Of a DNA stretch of 64,000 nucleotides, positions 28,629 through 38,504 are shown piece by piece. The notes beneath the pieces were generated by a model. It made no database searches, was not told the DNA's origin, and saw nothing but the letters and a program-made list of their open reading frames with translations. Both the position numbers and the translations under genes were made by a program. Origin of the DNA: Cupriavidus sp. UYMMa02A (GTDB lineage Bacteria; Pseudomonadota; Gammaproteobacteria; Burkholderiales; Burkholderiaceae); assembly GCA_001725945.1 (NCBI GenBank), contig LRMT01000217.1:124001-188000 (forward strand), given 5' to 3'. Position 1 is the first letter of the stretch. Each line of letters starts with the position of its first letter.

Positions 28629-29265
28629 CCCGGTTCTCCTGGTTGGCGACTCGTCAGCTCGACAAAGGCGAATAAACCGCAGACTGCGCCGCTCGCTTCG
28701 TGTGTGGCCTGTTCCAACGTCACGTCGCACAAAGGCTTACTCATAGAGATGCAGCGCGTCGGCGTGCTGGCGCCAGTGTAATGATGCGCTGGCGTGGCTT
28801 TAGGGTTCATCGGTGGTGCACGGTTGGAAGACCACATCAGTGTAACGCGCCGAACTGGCAAGCTGCGCCACCGACTACCGAACGTGGTGTGCAACCGCCC
28901 GGGGCACGGGACGCGCGCCCGGTTGGTAGCGCGTACCCATGCGTGGGGCCCCATTCCCACGCGACCTAGCAAACTCTGCCGAGGGGCGATCGAAGTGGGG
29001 ATGCCCGCGGCGCCTTACTCAGGGTAGAAACTACCCTACCGCGGCACAAGTTCCATCGAGGGGATTTCTCAGCACAATAGGACATCTGCTGTCGCACCCT
29101 GCACACTCCGGCGAGCCAAATGACGTCTAGCAAAGCTGGCGCCTCCGACTATTACTTTTCTGTCTGCACGTGCTTGCTGCCAGCGGGTGACACCCGTGCG
29201 TCAAAGGTCTAGCGTCTCGATAGCAGGATTTGCTCTTCGTGCTCAACGACCGAAGGAGGCACATC
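28629..29265. other. region before the transposition genes; hairpin at 29021-29037
   Basis: No gene was recognised in about 640 bases. A perfect hairpin, AGGGTAG-AAA-CTACCCT, lies at 29021-29037. The left end of the Tni element should fall in the right part of this stretch, but I could not find a clear inverted match to the right-end sites at 33428-33456. Confidence 0.4.
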
Positions 29266-31230
29266 ATGCACGGCTTCACTTTGCGTAAGGGGGCGGTGCT
29301 TGAGCGCAACCAAGCTCAGGTCAGGATCGTGCGGATCGTCGAGGATGGCAGCATTGTTCTGGAGGATCTGCAAACAGGCTACGTTTCCATCTGCCGTAAG
29401 GATGACCTGCTGGATGAATACCTTGCGGGCGCACTCTCCGCATATGATCCGTCCGCTGCCATGTTGCCGAATCTTCGAGTATTCGGGCGCCCACTTGAAG
29501 AGTTGCCTGATCATGTGAAGTGTGAAGCGTACAGACGGAAGCGATATTTGGATTTCTTGGCTGACGCTGGAAGAGTTCCTTGGACGAAAGCCGAGATGGA
29601 AAGTCTCATCCAAGCGGCTGCTACAACCTTTGGCGATGACAAGCCACCGACAGTCAGTTCGCTGTATCGCTGGCATCGTCGGCTCCAACTGACTCAAGAC
29701 GTGCGCTCGCTAGTGCCCCAGTATCACCGACGGGGACCGGCGAGGCCGAATACAAATCCCGAAGTAATCGCTTTGCTAGTGCAGGCTGTTCGGCACGCCG
29801 CCAAGACGATGCAGCGCTGGACCATGGTAGATGTTGAGTCCACTCTGCAAGACCTGGTGGATAAGGAAAATTATGGGCGGCCGGATAATCTTCAACTCAA
29901 AATGCCAACCCGTAGGACGCTCTACCGTCTTATTCCTCATCTTGGCGAGTATGGGTTGGAAAGCAGCGAGGTAGCACGTGGTAAGGGCCGCTGCGCGGTA
30001 AAGCTTACGAGCCAAACGGTGAGGACCAAAGCAATATTGGAGCGAGCCGAGCTCGACCATACACCGACGGACCTGTTCATTGTCGCTGACAAGACCTTCC
30101 TGCCTTTGGGGAGGCCGCTCATGACAATAGTGATCGATCACTATAGCCGCATGGTTCTCGGCTACCACTTTCGCTTCGGCGGGCCTTCGATATCTGCGGT
30201 GCTTGGCGCATTACGTCACGCGATTCTTCCCAAGTGCGCTGCGGAAAGCGTCATTCCAGGACTAACGGTGGAGCATCGCTGGCATTGCTATGGCGTGATG
30301 CAGCGACTAGTCGTGGATAATGGGGCGGAGCTCCATAGCGATGCGCTACGGCGAGCCTGCTTTCATCTGGGTATTGAATTGGTCTTCTGCCCTGTACGCC
30401 AGCCGCGATTTAAAGGAACTATTGAACGCTACCTGAAAACGCTGAACTATGGATTTGCGCACAGCCTGCCGGGAACCAGTCTTGCACATTTATCTGAGCG
30501 TGGTGATTATGATCCTTTAAAGGATGCCATTCTGACGCTAAGTGAGTTCAAGCATGCTCTAGAGAAATGGATACTTGACATCTACGCGCAAACACCCCAT
30601 CGAAGCCTCAATGAAGACACGCCGTATCACGCTTGGGCAATCGCTGCGGGATTCCAGCCGCCGAGACTGCCGCAAAGTGCCATTGATATCGTGCCGGCCC
30701 TAGGCATCTCGACGACACGCTGCATTCGGCATGACGCCATCGGATTGGCAAAGCTACGATATAGTACCGAGGCGCTGAGAAAAATCATGAGGCGCTATGG
30801 CGAAGGCATTTCCGTTCGGTTGATGTACGATCCCGAGGACTTAGGAAAAATCCTTGTGTGGCCACCAGAAGGCGATAGCCCTCTGGTCGTTCCAGCCATC
30901 TTTCCGGAGTACGCCAACGGGCTTACATTGGCGCAGCACCGGTTGATTCGTGCGCTCGCCAAAGAGCGACGGATGAGCGAACAAGACGAGGCCTCGCTCA
31001 TGTACAACAAAGCTGATCTTGCCCGAAGGATCCAGGATCTTCTGCGCAGCAGAAAGCTAAGGGTCCGCAAAATGGCGGCGCGCCTCCAAGGTGCAACCAG
31101 TGAGCATCCTACCAGGAAGCTTGATCGGTCAGTAGCCACGTCTAAGCGTATTAGCCGTCAAAAAGTGGACCTGAGCACGTCACTCGCATTGTCGTCCGTC
31201 AAACCATTTCCCAAAATGCGGCTGCCGTAG
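29266..31230 (+). CDS. tniA: TniA/TnsB-type DDE transposase
   Basis: The ATG at 29266 has GAAGGAGG seven bases upstream, so I prefer it to the longer TTG start. The 654-residue protein has the Mu/TnsB-type integrase core with catalytic residues at about D264 (AELDHTPTDLFIVADK), D351 (RLVVDNGAELHSDA) and E387 (FKGTIERYLKTLNYG). The 35-residue gap between the last two gives a DD(35)E triad. The N-terminal part has helix-turn-helix segments (SSLYRWHRRLQL) for end binding. It cuts and joins transposon ends together with the ATPase encoded next. The frame is intact, and the codon use is more AT-rich than in the left half of the window. Confidence 0.95.
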   Translation: MHGFTLRKGAVLERNQAQVRIVRIVEDGSIVLEDLQTGYVSICRKDDLLDEYLAGALSAYDPSAAMLPNLRVFGRPLEELPDHVKCEAYRRKRYLDFLADAGRVPWTKAEMESLIQAAATTFGDDKPPTVSSLYRWHRRLQLTQDVRSLVPQYHRRGPARPNTNPEVIALLVQAVRHAAKTMQRWTMVDVESTLQDLVDKENYGRPDNLQLKMPTRRTLYRLIPHLGEYGLESSEVARGKGRCAVKLTSQTVRTKAILERAELDHTPTDLFIVADKTFLPLGRPLMTIVIDHYSRMVLGYHFRFGGPSISAVLGALRHAILPKCAAESVIPGLTVEHRWHCYGVMQRLVVDNGAELHSDALRRACFHLGIELVFCPVRQPRFKGTIERYLKTLNYGFAHSLPGTSLAHLSERGDYDPLKDAILTLSEFKHALEKWILDIYAQTPHRSLNEDTPYHAWAIAAGFQPPRLPQSAIDIVPALGISTTRCIRHDAIGLAKLRYSTEALRKIMRRYGEGISVRLMYDPEDLGKILVWPPEGDSPLVVPAIFPEYANGLTLAQHRLIRALAKERRMSEQDEASLMYNKADLARRIQDLLRSRKLRVRKMAARLQGATSEHPTRKLDRSVATSKRISRQKVDLSTSLALSSVKPFPKMRLP

Positions 31231-31244
31231 TTGTGGAGGCGTTC

Positions 31245-32234
31245 ATGTCACAAGCGATGCCATCAGATGTTTATTGTGCAATAGCGGCTTTGAGAAGAAA
31301 CGTGTTCATGTTTCCGCGTTTTCGTAATGCTTTCGAGCAATTGGTGCAGACAATCGAGCTATACCGCGCATCCGGGGTTGCATCGAACCACCTGATCCTA
31401 GGATCGTCTGGATGCGGGAAAACCACGTTGTGCAAGTTGTTAGTCTCACAGTATCCAGAAAGGACGGAATCTGAACGAAACGTTATTCCTGTTCTCTACA
31501 TAGAAATACCGGCTCTTGCCTCAATCAAATCTTTGGTGGAAGGCCTACTTTCCAAACTTGGAGATCCAGCGCCATGGGCCGGAACGATCTCCGATAAGAC
31601 CTCCAGATTGTGTCGTCTCGTTGTCGGTTGTGGTGTATTTATCATTATTCTGGACGAGATGCAACATGTACATGACCGTGGGCGGGATTTGACGATTTCA
31701 AAAGCTGCTGACTGGATAAAGGGATTTTCTAATGCCGCCGGCTGTCCTTTTGCGCTAGTTGGGTTACCGCGAACACAGAATCTATTGGATGCGAACGAGC
31801 AGCTGCGGCGGCGGTTCAGTGCAACTATATTTTTAGAACGATTTAATATGGACGACCCGGGAGGTATAAATGAATTTGCAGGGATCGTTATATCCTTCCT
31901 GGAAGGCCTGCCGCTTCGATGCTCGCTTCGACCTGATGTATCAATTGATGATTTGCTGCAATTTTACTACGCAACTGACGGGCGGATCGGTTATCTCGCC
32001 AGTCTATTGAGTAGAGCACTGCTGCTCGCTCATGTTGATGGCGTATGGACCATTGATCGAAACCTGCTCGAAAGGGCCTTCTTGACAGAAATATGGTACC
32101 AGGGGGTCGGTGAGCTAAATCCCTTCTCGGCACAGTTTTGCGGACGCAGTCTTAGCGAATACGGAGAGCCGTTCTATGTTGCAGATCTGCCTCAAAAGAA
32201 GCAAGAAGCGTCAGCAGTCCTTGGTGATTTGTAA
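31245..32234 (+). CDS. tniB: TniB/TnsC-type AAA+ transposition ATPase
   Basis: The ATG at 31245 is six bases after GGAGG and 14 bases after the tniA stop. The 329-residue protein has a Walker A motif at about residue 53 (LGSSGCGKTTLCKLL), a Walker B motif near 136 (VFIIILDEMQHVHD) and a sensor/Arg region (ALVGLPRTQNLL, LRRRFSATIFLERF). It belongs to the family that forms ATP-dependent filaments on target DNA and activates the DDE transposase. Its N-terminal PRFRNAFEQLVQTIEL segment is typical of TniB. Confidence 0.92.
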   Translation: MSQAMPSDVYCAIAALRRNVFMFPRFRNAFEQLVQTIELYRASGVASNHLILGSSGCGKTTLCKLLVSQYPERTESERNVIPVLYIEIPALASIKSLVEGLLSKLGDPAPWAGTISDKTSRLCRLVVGCGVFIIILDEMQHVHDRGRDLTISKAADWIKGFSNAAGCPFALVGLPRTQNLLDANEQLRRRFSATIFLERFNMDDPGGINEFAGIVISFLEGLPLRCSLRPDVSIDDLLQFYYATDGRIGYLASLLSRALLLAHVDGVWTIDRNLLERAFLTEIWYQGVGELNPFSAQFCGRSLSEYGEPFYVADLPQKKQEASAVLGDL

Positions 32235-32245
32235 AGAAGCGTATT

Positions 32246-33178
32246 GTGAAGACGCGGACCAAGTTCGTGCTGGCAGACTTCCCCTTGCGCCCGAGGGCGA
32301 AGGTGGATGAAAGCGTTCGAATGTATATTTATCGGGTTTACGAGGCGAATGGTCACCGTGTCGGTACTCCATTCCTTGAGCGCCACGGCATTCGCCCGTG
32401 GTTTCAAGCAATGGGGCGATTATGTGGGGCCGCGATCCATGAGGCTCCATTTGCGTGGACCGACGAATACACGCAGATTCCGGGCCGGAGGCTCGAGAAT
32501 AGGTGGGTGAAATATTGTTGCGGCTGTGCAGCGGAATTCGGGTACCAATTATGGATCATTGATTACTACGATAGTCAATTTTGCCCGGTGCATCTGCAGC
32601 CTTTGTTGTACTTGTGTCATGCGTGCGGTAAGCCTGTGACTCCACGCGAGATTCTTGATAATCGATGTAGTTGTGGCTTCGATCTTAAAGAGACCCCCGT
32701 CATAGGGGTGCGAGCTGATCTCGCTACATGGGAGTTAGTAATTGGGCGACATTTGAAAGGTATGTATGCGAGGGCGCAGATCAATGATAACCGACTTCTT
32801 TTGCCTTTGTGGATCCGGAGCTTGAGTCTTCCCGGATTAACGGGATTGATAATGGAATTTCATTGGTTATTATCAACGCCAACTGTTTTTAACGTCGATG
32901 ATGTTATTAGGGAATCACTAGTAGACTGGCCAAGAAATTTTCGGAAGAATCTTTTGATTCGCGCGTCAAGAGAAATATTTTGTGATTTATCTGAGTTGGC
33001 GACCGCGCTCCGCTCTCTGAATAGTAATCCATGGCGCAAATGGAAAGAAGAAGGTATTACGGCGGAAACGGTCAGGCAGCTTAACCTCCTCATTTTGGAT
33101 GCTGAAGCTGGCCAATTGAAGAGTTGTGACGGGGAAATGAGGCTTATACAAGATCCAACTACTCGAAAAAATTCCTGA
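32246..33178 (+). CDS. tniQ: TniQ/TnsD-family target-selection protein
   Basis: A GTG at 32246, 11 bases after tniB, gives 310 residues. The N-terminal half carries zinc-finger-like cysteines: VKYCCGCAAEFG, FCPVHLQPLLYLCHACGKP and DNRCSCGFDL, as in TniQ/TnsD proteins. The opening ADFPLRPRAKVDESVRMYIY resembles TniQ starts (P-x-P-x-x-x-E-S). It links target DNA to the TniB ATPase. No resolvase (tniR) or tnsA gene follows. The last 45 bases are repeated, diverged, at about 63745-63791. Confidence 0.88.
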   Translation: MKTRTKFVLADFPLRPRAKVDESVRMYIYRVYEANGHRVGTPFLERHGIRPWFQAMGRLCGAAIHEAPFAWTDEYTQIPGRRLENRWVKYCCGCAAEFGYQLWIIDYYDSQFCPVHLQPLLYLCHACGKPVTPREILDNRCSCGFDLKETPVIGVRADLATWELVIGRHLKGMYARAQINDNRLLLPLWIRSLSLPGLTGLIMEFHWLLSTPTVFNVDDVIRESLVDWPRNFRKNLLIRASREIFCDLSELATALRSLNSNPWRKWKEEGITAETVRQLNLLILDAEAGQLKSCDGEMRLIQDPTTRKNS

Positions 33179-33456
33179 TGCGACAAATGCAGGATAGGCG
33201 ATAGGGTAGGAACGCGACTGCTTTCAAGGTGCAAGCACAGCCTGACTCTAAAATGTGATTCGATCGACCATTGTGATGCATCTCGCACTAGCGATAGCGC
33301 TCAAAGCTTTTTCGATTTATCCGTCATTATCTTACGATTTTTCATTTAATGTGACATGGCGTAAATTGGTTTTGACAAAATAATTGAAAAAATCCTTCTA
33401 AATCAATGAGTCGATTTTCGATATCCCTGTCGTCCGACAAAAATTGTCGGCTGACA
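33126..33456 (+). repeat. tniQ tail and transposon right end, copy 1
   Basis: The stretch from GTGACGGGGAAA through the tniQ stop to GAGTCGATT (33417) recurs, diverged, at about 63735-64000. Conserved blocks include AAAAAATTCCTGATGCGACA, GACAT, TTGGTTTTG and GAAAAAATCCTTCT. The two TGTCG...GACA sites follow at 33428-33456. Confidence 0.8.
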
Positions 33457-33685
33457 CCTGAGGGCCGAGAGCATGACACGCTGCTTGGGATCGCTGGTAT
33501 CGGTCTGTATCTGCGGACTGGCAAGACAATCGTGCTTACAGTTCGTGCATTGGCTGACACAAAGCAGAGACACCCGGAGCTTCCAATCACTGCTGCGCCC
33601 ACATCACCAGATGTGGTGGAGAGTGCCGATCCAGACGCCGTTCCCCATCATCAACACGCGACAGCAGAAACTACACGAAAGTCTC

Positions 33686-34768
33686 ATGAAGAAGTCGAAG
33701 TCACTAGCGATCCTCGCGGTATCTACCGTCGCCACTACCGCGTATGCCCAGTCCAATGTCACACTGTACGGTGTTGCTGACGCTGGCATCGAATTCACTA
33801 CAAAGGCTGGACGCAACGGTAATAGTCAGGTTCGGCTGACATCGGGAAATCTGTCCGGCTCGCGCTGGGGCATCCGTGGTACTGAGGATCTCGGGGATGG
33901 TCTTAAGGCGGTGTTCGTGCTCGAGAGCGGCTTCGACCTCGATACCGGCAACTCGGGCCAGAGTGGCCGCCTGTTCGGCCGCAACGCGTATATCGGCACG
34001 GAAAGCCGCTATGGGGCGTTGCTTCTTGGGCGCCAGCAGACGTCGCTGCGCGAATTTGCCAACATCTACGATCCCGCTGCTCTGGCCGACCGCTACGGCA
34101 TTCTGTCGATTGCGCCGGAGTTCGGCGCACGTGCCGACAACGCGGTCAAGTACATTGGTCAATTCGGCGGCCTGACGGCATCGGCGTTCTACTCATTCCA
34201 GGCCAATGGCAATGAAGTGCCCGGCGCCAACGTGTTTGGTCGCGATTTTGGCGCCTATGTCAGCTATGCGAGCGGTCCGCTATCGGTCGGGATTGCGTAT
34301 GACGACGCGCACGGCGGCACACCGGCGAACCAGGCGCCTGTCATTCGACGTTATTCGGTTGCGGGAACCTATACGACCGGCCCGGTCAAGGTCTTTGCGG
34401 GGTACAGGTTGGCCAAGGCCCTCGACGGTGCCAAGCTACCCGGTGCGCAGAGCACTAACAACGGATCCAACCTCTACTGGCTTGCGCTCGGCTACAAACT
34501 AACACCGGCGTTCTCGGTAAATGGCGCGGCCTACTATCAGGATTTCCGCCAGACTGGTTCGGACCCATGGCTGTTCGCGATCATCGCGGACTACACACTG
34601 AGCAAGCGCACCGATCTGTATGCATCGGTATCGTACGCCCTCAACAAGGACAATTCGCAGCTCGGCGTCAACGGTTTCAATACTGTGTCGACAACGTCTG
34701 CGGTCTATAACGTGGAGCCAGGCGCGAACCAGTTCGGTGCAGTGGTGGGCATACGGCACAGATTTTGA
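33686..34768 (+). CDS. general porin, Burkholderia type (gram-negative porin family)
   Basis: The ATG at 33686 begins a signal peptide, MKKSKSLAILAVSTVATTAY, with cleavage before QSNVTLYG. The mature 340-residue protein shows the family's SNVTLYGVADAGIEF, SGSRWGIRGTEDLGDGLKAV, NAYIGTESRYGALLLGRQ and the terminal AVVGIRHRF ending in Phe, all normal for 16-strand trimeric porins. It is intact. The longer frame starting at 33473 would put a non-signal leader in front, so I reject it. It begins 230 bases after the transposon right end and is the first cargo gene. Confidence 0.93.
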   Translation: MKKSKSLAILAVSTVATTAYAQSNVTLYGVADAGIEFTTKAGRNGNSQVRLTSGNLSGSRWGIRGTEDLGDGLKAVFVLESGFDLDTGNSGQSGRLFGRNAYIGTESRYGALLLGRQQTSLREFANIYDPAALADRYGILSIAPEFGARADNAVKYIGQFGGLTASAFYSFQANGNEVPGANVFGRDFGAYVSYASGPLSVGIAYDDAHGGTPANQAPVIRRYSVAGTYTTGPVKVFAGYRLAKALDGAKLPGAQSTNNGSNLYWLALGYKLTPAFSVNGAAYYQDFRQTGSDPWLFAIIADYTLSKRTDLYASVSYALNKDNSQLGVNGFNTVSTTSAVYNVEPGANQFGAVVGIRHRF

Positions 34769-35166
34769 GCGACCGCAGAGTCCCTGCAATCGCGGAGAAG
34801 GAGCCCTTGACTCACAGACTTGATCTCGAAGATGCGCTGGCCATACAGGCTTCGCGAAGCTACAGATGCGAAGTGATCTTGGCTCCTCCGTTTGTTGGAG
34901 CGGCGGCTCGTGCGACGGCAATTGACCTGTTGGCAACGCTTCACGCTCATACCGGTGACCTGAATCGCGTCAGGCGAATCGTGAAGGTCGTGAGCCTGGT
35001 GAATTCAGCGCCCGATTTCACTGAACAGCATCTGGTCACGAACGGCGCGTCGGACCTGTTCGCCGACGTGTTCGGTGAGCGCGGTCGCCACTCGCGATCG
35101 GCATTCGGCGTAGCGCAGATCCCACTGGGCGCTTGTATCGAAATCGACTGCGTCGAAGTGGACTGA
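34765..35166 (+). pseudogene. RidA-family protein, N-terminus replaced
   Basis: From about residue 40 the frame matches RidA (YjgF) proteins: ATAIDLLATLHAHTGDLNRV, RRIVKVVSLVNSAPDFTEQH, LVTNGASDLFADVFGERGRH and SRSAFGVAQIPLGACIEIDC, including the conserved Arg that binds carboxylates in 2-aminoacrylate deaminases. The usual first 60-70 residues are missing; instead unrelated sequence follows a TTG that overlaps the porin stop. It is probably a 5'-truncated remnant. RidA enzymes remove reactive enamines and imines, and are often linked to pyrimidine or carbamoyl catabolism. Confidence 0.7.
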
Positions 35167-35223
35167 AGTCGCGTAGGCGGAAGCATACCTCACGACACGC
35201 CAAAGTCAGTTACCCCGCTGTGA

Positions 35224-35247
35224 CCAGCACTCCAGCACTCCAGCACT
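35224..35247 (+). repeat. three tandem copies of CCAGCACT
   Basis: An exact 8-base unit is repeated three times in the gap before the cupin gene. It could expand or shrink by slippage. No function is implied. Confidence 0.8.
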
Positions 35248-35301
35248 AAGTGCGCGGGCTGAAATGGGGGGGCCAGCTTTTCACGAAGAACGAATCTCTA
35301 G

Positions 35302-35703
35302 ATGAAATTAAACCGAATTATTGTGGCGGCCATGCTAGTCGCCGGAACCGGTATGGCGCTGCAGTTGGCACAAGCACAACCTGCGGAAGTCCACCGGATT
35401 GACCTCGTCCGGCATGAACTTAGCGTGCCCGATCGCGAAGGCATCCAGGTACGTGTGGACTTCGATCCTGGCGCATTCGCTCCTAAGCACGCGCATCCTG
35501 GCGAAGAAATCGCCCATGTCCTGCAGGGGACGTTGGAATACCAGCTCGGAAGCAATCCTCCGGTCACGCTTAATGCCGGGGATTCCTTATTCATTCCGGC
35601 GGGAATTACCCACTCGGCGAGAAATGTCGGTAGTGGCAAGGCGTCTGAACTAGCGACCTACATCGTGAAAAAGAACGCACCTCTGGTGTTACCGGTCAAT
35701 TAA
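35302..35703 (+). CDS. exported cupin-domain protein
   Basis: This intact 133-residue protein has a signal peptide (IIVAAMLVAGTGMALQLAQA). The cupin motif 1 reads GAFAPKHAHPGEEIAHVLQG, with the two His and the Glu that bind metal. Motif 2 is LNAGDSLFIPAGITHSARNV, with the third His. Single-domain periplasmic cupins of this kind occur beside oxidative catabolic genes. It ends 44 bases before an epoxide hydrolase gene on the same strand and may be co-transcribed. Enzymatic activity is not established. Confidence 0.88.
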   Translation: MKLNRIIVAAMLVAGTGMALQLAQAQPAEVHRIDLVRHELSVPDREGIQVRVDFDPGAFAPKHAHPGEEIAHVLQGTLEYQLGSNPPVTLNAGDSLFIPAGITHSARNVGSGKASELATYIVKKNAPLVLPVN

Positions 35704-35747
35704 TAGCGACTCGGTCTAGCTAAACATTTTATGGCAAAGGATTCCCC

Positions 35748-37069
35748 ATGAACATGAAAGCTTCGAACAAAACCACCGACCTCTCACGCCGAACACTGCT
35801 GCTTGGCGGCGTGGCAACGGCAGCTCTTGCGACGCTACCTTCTGTGGTGTCTGCCGCGGCGCGATTCGACGCAGGTCAGTCCGTTGCGACGAACACGATT
35901 CGCCCGTTCCGTGTGCAGGTTCCGCAAGCTGCGCTCATCGATCTCCGACGGCGTCTTGCTGCCACGCGTTGGCCTGATGCAGAAACGGTCAGCGATCGGT
36001 CACAGGGCACACAGCTTGCGAAGCTTGTACCGCTAGCGCACTACTGGGCGACCGGCTATGACTGGCGCAAGGCCGAGGCAAAACTCAATGCACATCCCCA
36101 GTTTCTGACGAACATTGACGGCCTTGACATTCACTTCCTCCATGTGCGCTCCCGTCATCAGAATGCCATGCCGCTAATCATGACCCACGGTTGGCCGGGG
36201 TCGGTCTTTGAGTTGCTGAAGGTGATTGGTCCGCTGACGGATCCTACGGCGCACGGTGGCATGGCTGAGGACGCCTTTCACCTTGTCCTTCCGTCGATTC
36301 CCGGCTTCGGCTTTTCGCAGAAGCAACGGGCGCAGGCTGGAACCCTGACCGCGTTGCGCGTGCCTGGGACGTCCTCATGAAGCGCCTCGGCTATACGCGC
36401 TATGTGTCACAGGGAGGCGACTGGGGCGCCATTATCTCAGACGCGCTTGGTCGTCAGGCGCCGGAGGGTCTCGTCGGCATTCACGTTAATCGCATCGAGC
36501 GCGCGACGACTCTGCCGCCCGAAATTGCAACGGCGCTGAAAAACGGAAATCCCGCTCCCGCGAACCTGGCTGCCGAAGAAAAGGAGGTGTTTGACCAGAC
36601 CAGGGAGTTCCTCAACAAAGGACTCGGATACGCCGCCATCATGCAAACGCGGCCGCAGACCATTGGCTATGGCCTTGCCGATTCGCCAGTGGGACTGGCA
36701 GCGTGGATCTACGACAAGCAGGCAGACTGGGTATTTACTCGTGGCGACCCCGAGCGAGCATTAAGCCGCGACGAGATCCTCGACAACATTACACTCTACT
36801 GGCTGACAGATACCGGGGCATCGAGCGGGCGGATTTATTGGGAGGCAAGTGGCGCCGTTGCCGGTACCGCGCCCGTTCGCATCCCGGTGGCAGTGACCAT
36901 CTTCCCGGGTGAGGTCTACCGGCCACCGAAGCATTGGGTGGCGCACGCCTATCAGAACCTGATCTACTACCACCGCGTCGACAAGGGTGGTCACTTCGCG
37001 GCATGGGAGGAACCGGAACTGTTCAGCGCTGAACTGCGTTCCGCTTTCCGCGCGTTACGGCTACCTTGA
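35748..37069 (+). CDS. epoxide hydrolase, EHN type, Tat signal (paralogue 1; one frameshift)
   Basis: The start is ATG at 35748. A twin-arginine leader (SRRTLLLGGVATAALATLPS) precedes the N-terminal epoxide hydrolase domain (RPFRVQVPQAALIDLRRRLA, YDWRKAEAKLNAHPQFLTNI). The oxyanion turn is THGWPGSVFELLKVIG. The frame drops near 36325 and continues as GWNPDRVARAWDVLMKRLGY. The catalytic Asp is in VSQGGDWGAIISD and the catalytic His in KGGHFAAWEEPELF. The restored length is about 440 residues. It hydrolyses an epoxide to a diol and probably acts in the periplasm. Three intact paralogues lie at 55.6-61.4 kb. Confidence 0.88.
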
Positions 37070-37266
37070 GTCATGGAAATGGTGCCGCTCGGTCGGCTGG
37101 CCGGGTGTCCACCGGAAGCATTCTTTTGGCGTTCCAAGGGAGTTCCCCGATTCACGCTGCTGGTAGGGAGCGGGACGCCGATGGCCGAAATTCGCAAGTG
37201 GCGGACAGGGCTGACACGGCTGGCGCCGAGCGACGCCTAAAGTTATAGCTTCGATCCCTCGCAGCG

Positions 37267-38228
37267 TTACGCCGCACGCTCCAGGGCTTGCGAGGAATCA
37301 GTGATCAAGTCGTCGATATCCTCGATACCTGCTGACAGCCGAAGCAAACTATCGGAAATCCCCATTGCCTGACGCGTTTCCGGGCCGGCTTCAAAAAGAT
37401 CGTCGGAGCAACAGGGATGATAAGTGTGCGCGTGTCGCCAAGACTGGTCGCCTTGATTGGCAACTCAAGTGCATTGACTACTTCGGTCATGCGACTCACG
37501 TTAAGCAATTCGAAAGACAGAAGCCACGATGCGCCCAAGAAGAACTCTTGGGCGATTTCGTATTGCGGATGACTCTTCAGGCCGGGATACAAAACCTTGC
37601 CGATGGCCTTGTGCCCCTCCCAAAACTGCGCGAGGGCGAGCGCATTTTCGCTACTTTGCTTCACACGTAGAGCGAGCGTTTCCGCGCCTGCCGCAATGGC
37701 ATGCGCCTGCTCGGGCGACAACGCCGCGCCCATGTCGCGCAGGCCTTTCTTGCGAATTTGTAAAAGCCCTGTTCCTTCGCCGGCGATCGTCGATATTCAT
37801 CAGCGATGTTCGGATAGCGCTCCAGTCGAGCAAGCCCGTATCCGTTACTGCTCCGCCAAGCGCTGCGCCATGGCCGGCAATCGTCTTCGTCAGCGGGTTG
37901 ATGACGAGGCTTGCGCCGACCATCTTTGGTTTAAACAATGCAGACGAGGTAATCGTGTTATCGACAACATATGCGATATTGCGCGCCCGGCACACATCTC
38001 CGATGCCCAGCAGGTCGGGAATCTGTGTACCAGGATTCGCGATGGTTTCAACGAAAACCATGCGGGTATTCGGTCGGATTGCATCCTTCACGTTCTCGAC
38101 AACGCATGCGTCGACAGTCGTAACTTCGACACCGAGCATCCGCAATGTGCCGATCAAACTGTTGGTGTTTCCGAATACGTATTGGCTCGATACGAGATGA
38201 TCGCCAGCGCGCAAGAGCGTGAGAAAGG
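37267..38228 (-). pseudogene. Cys/Met metabolism PLP-dependent lyase/sulfhydrylase, 5' end missing
   Basis: The minus strand reads LRAGDHLVSSQYVFGNTNSL, GVEVTTVDACVVENVKDAIR, FVETIANPGTQIPDLLGIGD and NIAYVVDNTI, then VINPLTKTIAGHGAALGGAV where the PLP-binding Lys is expected (TKT). It continues to PIKATSLGDTRTLIIPVAPT and, in another frame, DIDDLITDSSQALERAA with a TAA at 37267. Frame changes lie near 37775 and 37400. About 80 N-terminal residues are missing: the gene is cut at about 38228 and joined to a truncated MarR gene. It is related to O-acetylhomoserine sulfhydrylase and methionine gamma-lyase. Confidence 0.8.
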
Positions 38229-38497
38229 TTCTGCACCAGTAGCGGCTGCAGGTTCCGAGTCAGCGTTGAGCGCTCATGGTAGTTGCGCCGTCCAAGGGCG
38301 GCGCGGCTGATCGGGCCCAGCTCGTGCACCATCACCAGTAGCGTGAACTGTGGTGCATTGATGCCGAAAGGCCGCAGCGCATCATCATAGACGGTGGTGG
38401 GGACCCGGGAGATCTGTCGGGTGCGGGTAAGCAAGCAGTTCCGGAGAATTTCGCTGCCCGTCTTGTCGGCCTTTTGCTGACGTGCGCGTGGGCTCAT
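38228..38497 (-). pseudogene. MarR-family regulator, 3' part deleted
   Basis: From an ATG at 38497 the frame reads SEILRNCLLTRTRQISRVPT, DDALRPFGINAPQFTLLVMV and GPISRAALGRRNYHERSTLT, then RNLQPLLVQN. This is the MarR DNA-binding winged helix up to the recognition helix. The wing and C-terminal dimer helix are missing. The frame runs on into the antisense-free fragment of the PLP enzyme, so a deletion fused the two genes. It lies 7 bases downstream of the DUF6130 gene on the same strand. Confidence 0.8.
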
Positions 38498-38504
38498 GAC
38501 CCCT

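Larger units (their letters stand above)
29266..33456 (+). mobile_element. Tn402/Tn7-like transposition module tniABQ with right end
   Basis: tniA, tniB and tniQ form an intact operon in the usual order, and a long non-coding tail (33179-33456) follows. The tail includes TTGACAAAATAATTG and ends in two 12-base sites, TGTCGTCCGACA (33428) and TGTCGGCTGACA (33445). The two agree at 10 of 12 positions and close with ACA, as terminal sites of this transposon group do. The left boundary upstream of 29266 is not resolved. These genes lack frameshifts, unlike most neighbours. Confidence 0.8.

Noticed and set aside
28629-29265. Transposon left terminal repeat
   Set aside because: TCGTCAGCTCGACAAAGG at about 28651 resembles the inverse of the right-end site only weakly and overlaps the nuclease leader, so I did not call it.
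33473-33685. Longer N-terminus for the porin
   Set aside because: The upstream 71 codons include transposon-end DNA and would hide the signal peptide that starts at 33686.
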